Below, piece by piece: positions 31,266-41,934 of a stretch of 64,000 nt of DNA. A model generated the notes under the pieces. It saw only the letters and a list, made by a program, of their open reading frames with translations, was not told the origin of the DNA and searched no databases. Location: the NCBI GenBank assembly GCA_036867785.1, contig CP145409.1, positions 868,001 through 932,000 of the forward strand, written 5' to 3'. Both the position numbers and the translations under genes were made by a program. This DNA is from Plasmodiophora brassicae. Its lineage: Eukaryota > Endomyxa: Phytomyxea > Phytomyxea > Plasmodiophorida. Within the stretch, counting starts at the first letter, position 1. The number at the start of each line of letters is the position of its first letter.

Positions 31266-32409
31266 ATGCTGAATCGAGGTGATGCGGGCGGTTCGGCCGG
31301 GCGCGAAGGCGATGTCGAGACGGGCGTGTTGCTTGATTCCGAGGAGCGTGGCCACGAGGAGGGTGTTGACCCACGCGGCCGCGTCAAGCAAGCTCCCTGG
31401 CACCAACGGGTGATGCTTAGTGACTGGGTGGTCTGTGGGATGTTGTTGGCCGTTAGCGCTGTGGTACGGTTGTTCGAACCCTTCCATCAGCTTGTAACCC
31501 CAGGAGACCCACATCTTTCTGTTAGTCAACTGTGTATTCGAGCCCGCTTGATTTCTGAATTGCGTACGATAGTTCCCAGTGTCACATGAAACCGTGCCGA
31601 CCTGGTTGGTGACCTTGCTGGGCATCGGGGTTCCCGTCTCCGTGTGGTACTTACAGAGCCGTTTCATCAAGTACGATCCCAGGGAATTATTACGGTCGAC
31701 GGTTGGCCCCGGTCCATTGCTGTCGTGTTTAATTCAGCTGGATAACCATATATTGCAGCTGGGCCTGGCCGAATCCATCTCTCTAACCGTGTGCCTTACC
31801 GCGTGTATGAAGAACGTGGCGGGACGACCGCGACCGAACTTCTTCGAGCTCTGCAAATATTCTGATGGTGCATGTCGTGGATCTGTACGTTCTATTCCAG
31901 GCATTAGTGGCTAAGTGTTCATTCGACATTTTCAGGCATCCAATATTGCCAAAGCATTCCGATCATTTCCGTCTGGACATTCGTCATTTGCCTTTTCCAG
32001 TCAGCGTTTCCCCGAAAATTTAGTACTTATCATTCTGAACGCTGACACTTTTCCAGGTCTGTTCTTCTTGACCCTGTGGCTGATGGGAAAATCAAGAGTA
32101 ATGAAATCGTCCAGCATGCAGTTCGGAAGGCTACTCCTCTGTTTAACGCCAACCGGGTCCTTTCGATAGATGAGCCATTCTGTCGCAAAATCGCTGATTA
32201 CATTTGATAGACTGGCTCTCTTCATAGCCCTCACGAGGACACGTGATAGTTGGCACCATTTCAGCGATATTGTTGCAGGGGCAGTTATTGGCGCGTTTAT
32301 TGCTCTTTGTGTCTATCACCTGCATTTCCGCTCCATATTCTGCGATGTTCATCTCAAAGAAACTGTAGATGGCAACAAGAACTCGCAAACACGAAACGTG
32401 GCCGTATAA
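31266..32409 (+). CDS. PAP2-family lipid phosphate phosphatase
   Basis: An integral membrane phosphatase for phosphatidic acid, lysophosphatidate or related lipids. Exons 31266-31493, 31573-31884, 31936-31999, 32057-32156 and 32211-32409 give 300 residues in exact frame. The three catalytic motifs are complete: KNVAGRPRP, the PSGH motif in FRSFPSGHSSFAFS, and RTRDSWHHFSDIVAG. About six helices are predicted, with a 45-residue polar N-terminus before the first. Introns are GT-AG. It matches LPP/PLPP-type enzymes rather than the bacterial soluble class. An alternative is a sphingolipid phosphate phosphatase of the same clan. Confidence 0.88.
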
Positions 32410-32973
32410 CTATACAGTAAACGTCATCGTTCTATACTGTAGTGCCTGCTGCGCTATAAGTATTAGCCTATCGTTTTCCTAAAACTTGATAACGCGACAT
32501 GACTGTTTTGGTGCAGCCACCGATATGCTCATGCAGAGCATTAACTGGGGCACCTGCACACGACATGCTTATGAAACGTTTGCCTGATCCGCGCCGGTAC
32601 TGAGATGCTCACTTGAAAGATGATAATTTCTCAAGTGCAACTGAAAACCCACAGATTATCCTGTCAACGTAAGTGCCGCCAACGAAGGGAGGAGCGTAAT
32701 CCTAGACCCCCGTTACATACGCCCACTGGTGAATTGCCAGTAACGTTTCCCAGTCGAAGCTACACTCTCGGCTTGACTGTAAAGACCTCAAATGACGTAA
32801 CCGTGTCCAGTCACCATCCGCGTCGAGCGCGCGACCGAGTGATGCTGCATGGCAATGGGGAATTTTCATTGTCTACGTGAGTGCATGGCACCTTGGGTTT
32901 GTTCATTCTGCAATCGGCTCGTCAAGGTTCACATCGACTTCGTGCGGAGCTTCAAGGCACCAGTATCCTCAAC
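32410..32973. other. Intergenic; promoter side of the Hsp20 gene
   Basis: No gene is seen. It is more AT-rich than its surroundings. Close to the Hsp20 start, 32860-32867 reads GAATTTTC, a GAAnnTTC unit like those in heat-shock elements, but a single unit is weak evidence. Confidence 0.35.
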
Positions 32974-33453
32974 ATGACAGCCACCAGTCTCACCTGTGAG
33001 AACCAGCCATTCAGTCCTTGCAGTCAAGGCTACGACTCCTCCCAAAGCCAGGTCTACCCAAGCCAGTCAGCCCCGTTCGGCTATCAGGGTCGCTGTCTCG
33101 CACGCAACCACTTACGGGCTGAGATTAAGGACAACATCACAAACTACCTGCTCGACATCGAAACGCCGGGTGTCAAGAAGGACGACGTGCAGATCGGCTT
33201 CGAGACCGCGAACATGTTGAACGTCACTGTGAACTTCACGAAACACCATTCGCAACTGGAGCGAGGCAAGATGCTGTACGCGGAGCGCGGCGATGGCATC
33301 ATGCTGCGCCAGTTCAAGCTCCCTATCGACGCCGACCTGACCAAAATCCAAGCCAAGCAGGACGTCCAGGCCGGCATCCTGCGCGTGACGCTCGGCAAGC
33401 TGGTCTGTGCCCAGTTGCAGCAGCAACAGATGTCATCCGTGCAGGTACAGTGA
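32974..33453 (+). CDS. Small heat-shock protein (Hsp20/alpha-crystallin)
   Basis: An ATP-independent holdase chaperone. From ATG 32974 the frame gives 159 residues; the region before it is open but carries no conserved sequence. A short Ser/Gln-rich N-terminus is followed by the alpha-crystallin domain at ~55-145: NYLLDIETPGVKKDDVQI, VTVNFTKH, the loop strand ERGDGIMLRQFKLPIDADLTKIQA and QAGILRVTLGK, matching the family A-x-x-x-x-G-I/V-L-x-V-x-x-P motif with GILRVTLGK. The C-terminus is Gln-rich and lacks a clear I-x-I anchor. It is single-exon, as is common for heat-shock genes. Confidence 0.85.
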   Translation: MTATSLTCENQPFSPCSQGYDSSQSQVYPSQSAPFGYQGRCLARNHLRAEIKDNITNYLLDIETPGVKKDDVQIGFETANMLNVTVNFTKHHSQLERGKMLYAERGDGIMLRQFKLPIDADLTKIQAKQDVQAGILRVTLGKLVCAQLQQQQMSSVQVQ

Positions 33454-33693
33454 TTCAGCCGCGATCTCGTCTCGTGCTGGTGCCTCCGAGGCGTTACCAA
33501 CCTGATAAATGCATTGCCTACGTTGAGGCCCAAACAGTCTGTACGTGTCCTAACCCGTGGCGAAACGATTGACAGCAGCGACAATCACGGCGTTCATTTC
33601 GTATGTGGAACTGCTAGTTCACATCAGAGCATCTGCAAAGGAACTGTCAGTTTATAGCGAGAAAGAATAGTGTACGAATATCAACCTCGCCGT

Positions 33694-34808
33694 TCAGCCT
33701 TCCGATTCAGATTCATGGCTTCCAACTGCGCCTGATCCTTCAGTGTCTTGAGTAGCGGTTGCATCCTCCCTAGCTGACGACGCTGCTGCTCTTGAAGGGA
33801 AGATGGGATGCCTTTTCTTCAGCTCAACAATTAACTCTTGGGCCGTTTCACTGTTCCCGCACGCCTTGTGAACCTTGATCAGTTGCTGGAGCATCTTCTT
33901 GTCTGGCTGAATCTTCCACTTATCCCGTAAATCGTCGAACGTACGTAGAATCTCAAACGCGTCGCAGTTGCTTCGAATCATTGCATTCAGGATTGCATAA
34001 CATGCTTTTAGGTCAACAGGGAATCCTGCAGCGCTAACCTCCTCCATCAAGATTTGGAATTCAGTCTTCGACGTACATGACGCGAACACCAATGTATACG
34101 TCCTGATGTCGGGCGCCACGTTCTTTTGCCGCATCTCAGCTAGTAAAGCTGAACGTGACTTCAAGCACATCCCCAAGAGAGCTAGCAGTTCACAATATCA
34201 GGGATTTGGTTTCGACAGTGGCCACCCATTCGTGAAACTGACCGTTGTAGTGGAAAGCTGTCGGTTTAAACCGTGCATCATAAGCGTTGAAGATCTTGCG
34301 AACTGCCTCAACAGAACCCTGTCAAGACACGTATAAGAATAAGCCACATTCGTTCGCGGCAGGCCTCAAAGATTACCAGCTTAGCCGCATCGACAAGTAC
34401 CTCGCCCAGCGCTTTGCCACAGTCTCTTATTCGCTTTTTCATCAAGTCGGCGCGAAGCTTGACATCGTCAGTACATTTGGCCTCATTTTCCAGTTCATCA
34501 GCTCGGTCACAAGCTTCTTGCATGCGAATCAGAAGGCGTCTCGCACCGTACGACAACGTCCGAGTATCGACGTCATCGCCGAGACGATTGACGAGGCGAT
34601 GCAGGCTCTTGTGCGACTTCTCGATCTCCGTCTCATTCATCAGCATTTCGAGCGCCTTCTCCTTCTGATCCTTTCTCTTCCGACCGAACACCATATTATG
34701 CAGCTTATTCAACTCTTGATCGCGTCGCCTCAGCATGCGGTTCTCGTCGGCAATGATGGTTCGCACCCATTGGCGCCTGAAGAACGACTGGATGGCAACC
34801 CGCTGCAT
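33694..34808 (-). CDS. Pentatricopeptide-repeat protein, probably mitochondrial
   Basis: PPR proteins bind organellar RNA. Exons 34808-34377, 34318-34243 and 34181-33694 give 331 residues in exact frame. The N-terminus (MQRVAIQSFFRRQWVRTII) is basic and amphipathic, as in mitochondrial presequences. A ~110-residue helical region follows, then about four to five PPR-like helix pairs, for example KLGSVEAVRKIFNAYDARFKPTAFHYNALL, LLAEMRQKNVAPDIRTYTLVF and ILNAMIRSNCDAFEILRTFDDLRDKWKIQPDKKM. The C-terminal 40 residues are acidic and disordered. The number of repeats is low for a plant-like PPR protein but usual for opisthokonts. Confidence 0.75.
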
Positions 34809-34918
34809 TGATGCGGGGCCCGCGGCGCACTTCAGAGTGGTCCCGGATCCGCTTTGCTCGACGGCTGAAGTGCTGACTGCTGAGTGCTGACGCAACTCCC
34901 GCGGTCCACGTCGTCATG

Positions 34919-34956
34919 CATGAGTCACTGTGCTCGCATGATGTGAGTTGACTCAT
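34919..34956. promoter_or_regulatory. bZIP-like sites in a divergent promoter
   Basis: Between the PPR gene (start 34808, minus) and the next gene (start 35037, plus) are ATGAGTCA at 34920-34927 and GTGAGTTGACTCAT at 34943-34956. Both contain TGA(G/C)TCA cores of AP-1/Gcn4-type bZIP proteins. The second resembles the palindrome at 15167-15184. Confidence 0.35.
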
Positions 34957-35036
34957 AGAAAGACCCTTTCGAATCATGCATTCGCCTAATCGTATTGGGA
35001 ACTACGACGCCATTTGGAACGTTGTTTGGCGGCGAC

Positions 35037-35498
35037 ATGGAGCACGCAGACAAGGCCTCCATCATCGAATCCGTCCTGCAAACGATTGAACTGAACTATG
35101 AGCGCGATGGTGATCGGTTCGAGTTCCAGGTCGACGGCGAGGTGCACACAATAGCGGTGGCGGACGACAGGCTGGTGATGGAGGCGGTCTTTCTACGCCG
35201 AATCGACGAGACGCAGGTGAAGCAGGCACTGGAAGTAGTCACCAAGGCGCCGAGTGATGCACTAGGCCACTGTGGCGTCACCTTCAATACCAAATCAGGC
35301 GAAGTGAAGTGGCGGTCTTCGATCATGCTTGTCGATCCGGATCCGTCTGGATTGGTAAAGGTCTGTCTGGCAATGTTCCTGGACCTCCTCAACGTGATCC
35401 CGGCATTATCGCGTCTGCTGGACGACGTCCTGTCGAGAAGCCCCCATCGGCACGGTCACACTTGTCTACAGTGTCCTGACCTATGTTCTGAGTCGTAA
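35037..35498 (+). CDS. Small alpha/beta protein of unknown function
   Basis: From ATG 35037 the frame gives 153 residues. Residues 1-110 have a helix-strand-strand-strand-helix layout (IIESVLQTIELNYERDGDRFEF...VHTIAVADDRLVMEAVF...VKQALEVVTKA...VTFNTKSGEVKWRSSIML), similar in shape to YbjN/CesT-type chaperone-like folds. The end may be altered by an unrecognised intron after about 35440, because the last 20 residues (HRHGHTCLQCPDLCSES) look unlike the rest. No family is claimed. Confidence 0.55.
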   Translation: MEHADKASIIESVLQTIELNYERDGDRFEFQVDGEVHTIAVADDRLVMEAVFLRRIDETQVKQALEVVTKAPSDALGHCGVTFNTKSGEVKWRSSIMLVDPDPSGLVKVCLAMFLDLLNVIPALSRLLDDVLSRSPHRHGHTCLQCPDLCSES

Positions 35499-36466
35499 AC
35501 TTCCCATTCCAAATGAAACGTGAAGTTCTGTATGGAGCATGTATGAACACTCGTTTTGATTTGCAGAAAGATGAAGGAAGGCCAGCACTGAGAGTAAGCC
35601 CCGTTGTGGAACCGGTCCGGCATGACACCGGGCGGCGCTTGCATAACTTTGCTATGATGAACAATCAGCCGGGCCGTCAGGGCTCGTGTCTTTGCCACGA
35701 TGACGGCGACCGTGCCGACGCCTCCGTTAACGGATGACATCTCTGCCTCGTGATCCGGGGACTTTCCCACGGGCCATGGTACCCGGGATGTACCCAGGTT
35801 CGTCTGAATTACCCGTATGCAAACCTTCGGCACGGGCCTTCCTTAACCGCACAATCCGGCACCTGGCGGCCTTTGATCGAACGCGAAGTCTGCCCCTCAC
35901 TGTGGGGCCGTCCGGAACGCCGTGAACTCTTTTACCAATGACATGCTTTGCAATCGTTATAGGAAACTGATGCTCCAGTGTTGCGAGCGAGCTATGTACA
36001 ACACAAGGAGCTGAAGGACCTGTATGACAACAGCCCGAGGAGGAAGACAGTCCTTTGCGTTCGCACGTGTCAAACCACGTTTGATGACGCATGGGCGGCC
36101 ACCGTCGAGGTTGACTACATTCTCTGACTTTATAAAAGGACGGTTTTGGCAGATCGTTGACAGATAGTAGCGATTCCTTTTTGGAAACAAAGTCTCCATG
36201 TCCCGAATAAGTTGGTGGCCTGCACTCCTGCAAGGGCAGTCCGCACAAACATCTAGGCCCCATTCCAGCCCAAGTCCGAGTGGTAGACTGGTGGTGGTTG
36301 AGCAGTCCCACCCCCAGGGAGACCTGCCCATTACTACAAACCCAATTTTCCGGCGCATCAATGGGATAGGCCGTGCGGGCTGCGTGGGGCGTTTCGTTAG
36401 TCAACCGCCGGAGCTGCGCAGCTGCTGTGCTGTGCAGCTTCACCTAGCGAGGCGCTGTAACGAACA
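35499..36466. other. Gene-poor stretch
   Basis: Nearly 1 kb without a supported gene. Short frames exist on both strands (for example 35734-35925 plus, 35957-36361 minus), but none shows a family motif or a plausible intron chain. Base composition is less GC-rich than in the flanking genes. Part of it must be the promoter of the F-box gene. Confidence 0.45.
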
Positions 36467-38041
36467 ATGAAGGTGGTTGTGGCGCTGCTTCTCTGGAGCT
36501 GTGTCAGCGCAGGTGATGAGGACGGGCTGATGAAGCTTCCAGATGACTTGCTGACCCAGATCGTGGCTAAACTTGATCCGCAATCCACAGCGCGCCTTTC
36601 GATGACATCCAGGCGATTTCAGAACGCGACCTGGCAGGTTATGGGCTTTTATTCGACTATTTGGAAGATGATTCGGGTTAGCGCAGCAAAGCGGCTGTCC
36701 CCCCACCTGGAATCGTTCCTGAATTTTCATCGGCAAAATTTGCTGATAGCGGGCTTCGACCGCAGGGAACAAGAAATCATTCTTCGTTCTCTGTACTACC
36801 GACCAACTGCAATCGCCGAATTGGTGTCCTTCCTCGTTTGCGATTGCAACTTCGACGGCAGGCTTGCTGTTGGGATTGCCATATCCCGCCACCGCATTGA
36901 CGTGATTGAGACGCTTGGGAGTCGGTGTCCAAACAAGGTTCCAGAGCGGGACATCTCCGCGATTGTTTTCGACACTTTCCTTCATCCGTCGCCTTCTGCG
37001 GTTGAGATGCGCTCTGCGCTAGAGCGTGCATTTCCACACTGGAATGGTCGGCAACTAGATCTCTGTTTGTCGTGCTTGACGCCGCGTGACGCGTTGTATT
37101 TGAAGAATCTGGCCCACGTTAGCATACTTGTGGAACACGGCTGCGATATCCATAGAGTGGTCGCCAACGGAAACAGCTTGTTTTCTTTGCTGGGACTCGC
37201 GGCATTGAAAGGATCGGAGCCGCTAGCTGCGAATGTAATCGCCAATGGATTCTGCAAGTCCCTCCGCTCTGATGATCTGTTCGCTATGTTCGTGGGCCCC
37301 TTGCTGGACATTGGAGCGCCGATTAGGTCGGCTTCCATAGCCCGAATTCTCCATCGCGTTTTACCTAGGGTGCGTGTCGCTGGCTTTGGTCATCTGTCAC
37401 GGCAGAGTGGTCAGATGCAGTGGGTGAGATACCTACTTGGTGCCCTTCGGTATCATCCTGAGCTTTTCGACGTTCTTGAACGGTATGTACCGCAGTGGAT
37501 CGACGTTACTGTCCTACGGGACCTCTCCGGGCAAACGTTGCTGGGTAAAGCTCACCAACAAATAGCGTTGAGTACAGCGCACCACCGTGTTTATAGGCGT
37601 TTGCTGTCTGGCATATCGCGTTTGGCGAGTTCGGCTGCGAATCCATGGGACGTTTTCACGTCGGGATTCTTTGCTCATGCTATCAACCTACGGAACTATG
37701 CGGTTGTTTTCGATCTGGCCAGTCTCGCTTCTAAGAAGAACATTATCGACAAAGCACTGGGGATGACGTACAATGGTACTCCGCTTATCTTCCATGCCAT
37801 CGCTGTCGACGCCTCCCTTGCCTGTAGTCTTCTCTCTTACTGTCGATACCCGGCCATGCTATTGCATTTGCAAGATCCATGGACGCGGCGAACAGTTTTC
37901 TACCAGATGTGTCTTAAAGGTATCAACGTGCGCTCATCCCTGGACCTATGCGCCAGTCGAGAACAAGGACGTTCATTGCCTGTGTGCTCCCGCCAGGTCT
38001 TCCGTAATGCCATCGTCAATGTCTCCTCGAGGGCGGCCTGA
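36467..38041 (+). CDS. Intronless F-box protein with N-terminal signal-peptide-like segment
   Basis: A single-exon 524-residue frame. Residues 1-17 (MKVVVALLLWSCVSAGD) look like a signal peptide; at ~20-60 follows an F-box, LMKLPDDLLTQIVAKLDPQSTARLSMTSRRFQNAT, the domain that binds Skp1 in SCF ubiquitin ligases. The rest is ~450 helical residues with weak repeat character (SILVEHGCDIHRVVANGNSLFSLLGLAALKG and similar, ankyrin-like). The gene has no intron, although most neighbours have several, and its codon use is less G/C-biased. F-boxes work in the cytosol or nucleus, so the leading hydrophobic segment is unexpected: it may be a true secretion signal or simply a hydrophobic start. An alternative start is Met22 (LMKLPDD), which would remove it. 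Confidence 0.75.
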   Translation: MKVVVALLLWSCVSAGDEDGLMKLPDDLLTQIVAKLDPQSTARLSMTSRRFQNATWQVMGFYSTIWKMIRVSAAKRLSPHLESFLNFHRQNLLIAGFDRREQEIILRSLYYRPTAIAELVSFLVCDCNFDGRLAVGIAISRHRIDVIETLGSRCPNKVPERDISAIVFDTFLHPSPSAVEMRSALERAFPHWNGRQLDLCLSCLTPRDALYLKNLAHVSILVEHGCDIHRVVANGNSLFSLLGLAALKGSEPLAANVIANGFCKSLRSDDLFAMFVGPLLDIGAPIRSASIARILHRVLPRVRVAGFGHLSRQSGQMQWVRYLLGALRYHPELFDVLERYVPQWIDVTVLRDLSGQTLLGKAHQQIALSTAHHRVYRRLLSGISRLASSAANPWDVFTSGFFAHAINLRNYAVVFDLASLASKKNIIDKALGMTYNGTPLIFHAIAVDASLACSLLSYCRYPAMLLHLQDPWTRRTVFYQMCLKGINVRSSLDLCASREQGRSLPVCSRQVFRNAIVNVSSRAA

Positions 38042-38370
38042 TGCAATTCATGCGTCAGATTTCACTTTGATAAATGTATGGTTCATGGTACATTCAGCGA
38101 AGGATGTTCCCTAGTCAGCAGTGAGCTATTCAGGGTCACAGGGTGATCTTGCTCTGGTTCGCAATGTCTTACACAAAATGGATATACTATCGAACGTTGC
38201 AGCTATTGACTGTTCCAGTTGTTCACAGCGAAATATGGGAAGTCGGAGACGAAACTCATGATGTTGGCCGTTGGGGAATAAAGTCCAACGATCCGCTCCT
38301 AACTCCACAGCCAATCCCGAGGGGGTGTTCTCGTCCATTTGCGCATTGCCGTGCGCTGTTGGCCGTGGCG
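38042..38370. other. Intergenic, no feature seen
   Basis: This is the 3' region of the F-box gene and the promoter of MRPL47. No frame here has supporting features. Confidence 0.5.
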
Positions 38371-38889
38371 ATGGCCTCTGCGTTACGCCGCCCATCGGCG
38401 GCACTGCCACGGTTGCTGCTGGCGTCCCGGCTCGTGCTCCCGTGCCGAGCAATGTCAACGACTACAACGAAAGAAAGCCCGCTGAACGTGTTCGTGGACG
38501 ATCCTCAGGCAGTTCACGTCGGTAGGAAGGTTGGACTGTGAATTGCTGCGCCCGACTGAGACGTTGCAGGTCGCGCGTGGCGCGCCAACGAATTACGCTT
38601 AAAGTCTTTCGAAGACCTACACAAGTTGTGGTACGTCCTGCTCAAGGAGAAGAACATGCTGCTCACGGTCCGCAACCAGAATCGCATCCAGAAGACCATC
38701 ATGCCGAACCCCGGTCGCCTGAAGAAGGTACGCCAATCCATGGCGCGCCTCAAGTCGGTCGTTGGCGAGCGCGTACGCGCGTATAAAGCGGCTGTGGCCA
38801 AGAAGAAAGCGGCTGAAGCAAACGTAGCCGAATCAGCACCGAACCGTCAGGCAAAGAGTGCCGCCGCGACCGAAGCCGGCAACCAGTAA
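38371..38889 (+). CDS. MRPL47: Mitochondrial ribosomal protein L29 (uL29m, MRPL47)
   Basis: A large-subunit protein of the mitochondrial ribosome. Exons 38371-38521 and 38570-38889 give 156 residues. An Arg/Leu/Ala-rich mitochondrial presequence ([20 protein letters not shown]) is followed, after the intron, by the family signature [19 protein letters not shown] and then [14 protein letters not shown]. Only the splice G|GT restores GRAW, which fixes the donor at 38522. The lysine/alanine-rich C-terminus is a typical extension. Confidence 0.92.
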
Positions 38890-38966
38890 ACCGCCCAGCG
38901 TCTGGCAACGTCACAATTTGGCCGAACCGGCCGCTGTAACACCGTCGCGGACATCGTTCGTCGTTC

Positions 38967-39569
38967 GTGGCGATTCCTCGTGTCTGCAAGTCTGGCATTG
39001 TCGCATTCGTCGTCTTCGTCATGGTAGCAGAGCGTCTGGCTCCGAAAATGAATTCGTTTCAGGCCCTGTGGGCCGGGGCGATCACGTGCTGGCGTATCCC
39101 GCAGGGGCCTGCCGTTTTCTGGGCCCCAGCGACGCCTGCGACGTTGGCTGTGAAAGCGTCGGCGGTTCCCGACGTGTTTCAATCCGTGAAGGCCGTATTC
39201 GAGATAACCGGGTGGAACCCGCTGGGCGTCGTGTCGGATTCTGTCAGTAACGACGAACGCAACCGGAAACTGGAAGCGGCGATCAGATCGAACGACAACG
39301 TCGTCTGGTGGTGTCCTTCGAGTGGGTTCGATCTGCGTTCATGGGAGGAGCATGGGTTCGCGGTCGCGTTCGGCGATACCGACCTCGGCAGATCCTGGAT
39401 TGTTGAGCAAGCACGGGACGTCCAGCAAGGCGGCATCTACGAGTACCAAGTCGTCATCGGCGACGACCAAGCACGTCGAGTGATCCGGAAGACCGTCCCG
39501 GTCGTCTTCGACAACGTCGACGCCGACGTCGAAGTCGTCAGCGTTCCAGACCCACGACGCGCGCCGTAA
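38967..39569 (+). CDS. Protein of unknown function with hydrophobic N-terminal segment
   Basis: A single-exon 200-residue frame. Residues 9-24 (GIVAFVVFVMVAERL) are hydrophobic and may be a signal anchor. The rest alternates short strands and helices (AVFEITGWNPLGVVSD, NVVWWCPSSGFDLRSWEEHGFAVAF, IYEYQVVIGDDQARRVIRKTVPVVF), suggesting a beta-rich extracellular or lumenal domain. There are few cysteines. No family is recognised. It starts 77 bases after MRPL47 on the same strand. Confidence 0.6.
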   Translation: MAIPRVCKSGIVAFVVFVMVAERLAPKMNSFQALWAGAITCWRIPQGPAVFWAPATPATLAVKASAVPDVFQSVKAVFEITGWNPLGVVSDSVSNDERNRKLEAAIRSNDNVVWWCPSSGFDLRSWEEHGFAVAFGDTDLGRSWIVEQARDVQQGGIYEYQVVIGDDQARRVIRKTVPVVFDNVDADVEVVSVPDPRRAP

Positions 39570-39737
39570 TGCCCTGTAGAGGAATACTACACGAGCGTGG
39601 TTCGGATAGCCACTTGTTCTCGGGCACCGCCTGTGGAAGTATGGCTAGCGCGATAGGGAGTACCTAACCGGGGAGAAAGTCAGGCGAAGTGAAATGCAGA
39701 TTTTTGCCATTTGGTATTCGGCCGCGTTGCAGGCGGC

Positions 39738-40772
39738 ATGTCGGCGATCGCTGAGGGCGAAGCGCTCCTGAAGAGGGCCGAGAAGGCACACACGAAGACG
39801 CTGCTGAAGTGGACGCCGGACTGGCCGGAGGCGGCCCGCCTGTATGAGGAGGCGGCGAACCAGTTCAAGAAGGATGCGAGCCCGCGGGCGTTGACACTGC
39901 AGGTTACCGCGCTGAAGGGCGCGGCGTTCGCGTCGGAGCAGACGGCGAATATCAATGCCGCTGCGAAATTCCTGGCGACGGCGGCCGCCGCTGTCATCAA
40001 GGCGTCCGATCGCAAACAGGCAGCCGATCTGACCAGGGCGGCCGCGAAGCTATACCACGAGAACGGCCAGCCGAGGAAGGCCGCTGAGGAATTGGCCAAA
40101 GCCGCTGGATGGGTGCGCGACGATAACCCAGACGCGGCGTTTGCGTTGTACGATGAAGCGTGCGATATCTACGACGTCGAGAATCAGGCGCAGATGGCGG
40201 GTGACACGTATCGGACGGCAGTCGCGTTCCTCGCCAAACAAGGACGTTTGGGCGACGCATTGAAATTGCTGTCGAAACAGAACACGGGTTTGCTGAAGCA
40301 TTTAGACAAATTCCAAGAAGCCTACAACAAGAATTGTCTGAACATTGTCGTTCTGCATCTTGCGGTTCGGAATACGAGTGCAGCTATCAAAGCGGTCGAA
40401 CAGTTCCGAAGGTAGGTGAGCGGCTGCTGTCTTGATGACGGCTCTGATTGCAAATTTGTAGTTCATCACCAAATTTCATCGATTCATACGAGAACACGGC
40501 TGTCCAGAAGCTAATCGAAGCATTCGAACGATGCGATGAAGAATTGCTGACGAAAGCGAAAGCGGACCGCACCCTATCATACATTGACAATCAGGTACAA
40601 TGTTTCGACTTAAGTTCGTCATATCTGGCCCGTTCATAATCTTTCGCTTCAGATCCAAATAGTCGTCCGGGATACCTTGACGATTGACGATGATGCAAGA
40701 GAAGCGGCGAAGAAGCTGAACAGAGCGGCTCCATCCGCCCTGGGCAAAGAAGAAGAGCTAGACCTTACATAA
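39738..40772 (+). CDS. NAPG: Gamma-SNAP
   Basis: SNAPs bring the ATPase NSF to spent SNARE complexes. Exons 39738-40411, 40462-40594 and 40653-40772 give 308 residues, against 312 in human gamma-SNAP. TPR-like helical pairs run throughout: AHTKTLLKWTPDWPEAARLYEEAANQFK (the gamma-SNAP start with WxPDWxxAAxxYxxAA), AAKLYHENGQPRKAAEELAKAA and YDEACDIYDVENQAQMAGDTYRTA, then SSPNFIDSYENTAVQKLIEAF. Gamma rather than alpha is indicated by the N-terminal KxTPDW motif and the length. Confidence 0.88.
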
Positions 40773-41035
40773 CTAACGCACGTTATCCTCGTCAACTAAA
40801 CTTTATTGCCACCACCGACGGTTTGTGTACCGTACAATTCCTACTTCCCTGGGAGCGATCGGGAGTCTTTCTGTTCATTGTTCAGACAGCGTGGCTATAA
40901 CCGAGCGCTCCGACAAGCTTCGATACAGCCCAGCTCCGACTTGAGGCCAGCAATATCATTGCTGCGATAGAATCATGGAAGGAAGCGCGTTTAATTGTTA
41001 TGGGACCCGGAATCCTATGAGGACCAATGGTTGGT

Positions 41036-41934
41036 CTAGAATGCCGTTTCCTGGCGAACGACAACGTTGCTCTTTGCGAGCTTCTCAATGTCCTTTTCAA
41101 GCTGGTCAAGAGTATGCTCCAGAGTTTCCTTCTTGTGGACTTTGGACATCGGTTCGATCTTCACCACGTGTGTCATGGCCTGGTACTGATGACTGACCTC
41201 ATCCCATTTCGATTTGAGGGCGTTCAGTAGCGCGACGCGTTCCTCTTCTGGGAGCAGCTGGATATCTGCCTTCTTAACCGTCTCTTGGGCGTGCCTGTTC
41301 TGCGCTTCGTTCAGCCATTGGTACTCCAGATCTACTTCTCCCTTCACTCGGCCAAGATACCCCGGAACGACGCCGAACGACTCTAACACCGGGGTCAGTT
41401 CCAGATTATGTACCGTTTAAGCCAAACCGTGTTACCGTGCTTCCCCATGCAGTAGTCATTCTTCTGTACGTTTCGCTTGGACGCGAGAGGCTCCGAAAGC
41501 ATGACGGCAATCGCATTCGTCTTCACGTAGTCTTTGGTGCTCTTCAGGCCGAGTATCGGCTCATTGTCCTTCTTCGGCACCGGTGGGATGCGAGGAGTGT
41601 GTTTCTTGATATACGCTTCTGTTGCAGCTGGTGGCGGTAACTTCTTCGTACCGCTGCCCTTCTTGACGAAGGCAGAGGGCGATTGGCGCGCTGATTTCAG
41701 CGGACCTAACGCGCCATTGGCGCGGAAATCATGAATGGGACGCGGCGGGTCAAATTCGCCTGCCAGGTTGTTGACGGGCACTTGACACGTCGTCGATGGG
41801 CCGAAGGTGGAGCCCGTAGGTGCAAGGACACCCGGGTACTTGCAGACATGCCTTGGCGGTCGATGAGGGACTACCTTTTCCGGTGCGATCATGTTATAGA
41901 TGCACTCGCTCTTCACCGTTCCCTTCCCTTGCAT
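41036..41934 (-). CDS. ENKUR: Enkurin, axonemal calmodulin- and IQ-motif-associated protein
   Basis: Enkurin is a ciliary/flagellar protein of the microtubule-inner group that also tethers TRPC channels in sperm. Exons 41934-41436 and 41382-41036 give 281 residues (256 in human). Family blocks: SECIYNMIAPE, the proline-rich RIPPVPKKDNEPILGLKSTKDYVKTNAIAVML (human PPVPKKDEKPVMGIHTNKNFIKSNAVEAIL), HESFGVVPGYLGRVK across the intron, LLPEEERVALLNALKSKWDEV, and the C-terminal coiled coil HTLDQLEKDIEKL. Together with IFT74 it indicates a motile flagellum. Its upstream side is interrupted 190 bases away by the transposon. Confidence 0.9.
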
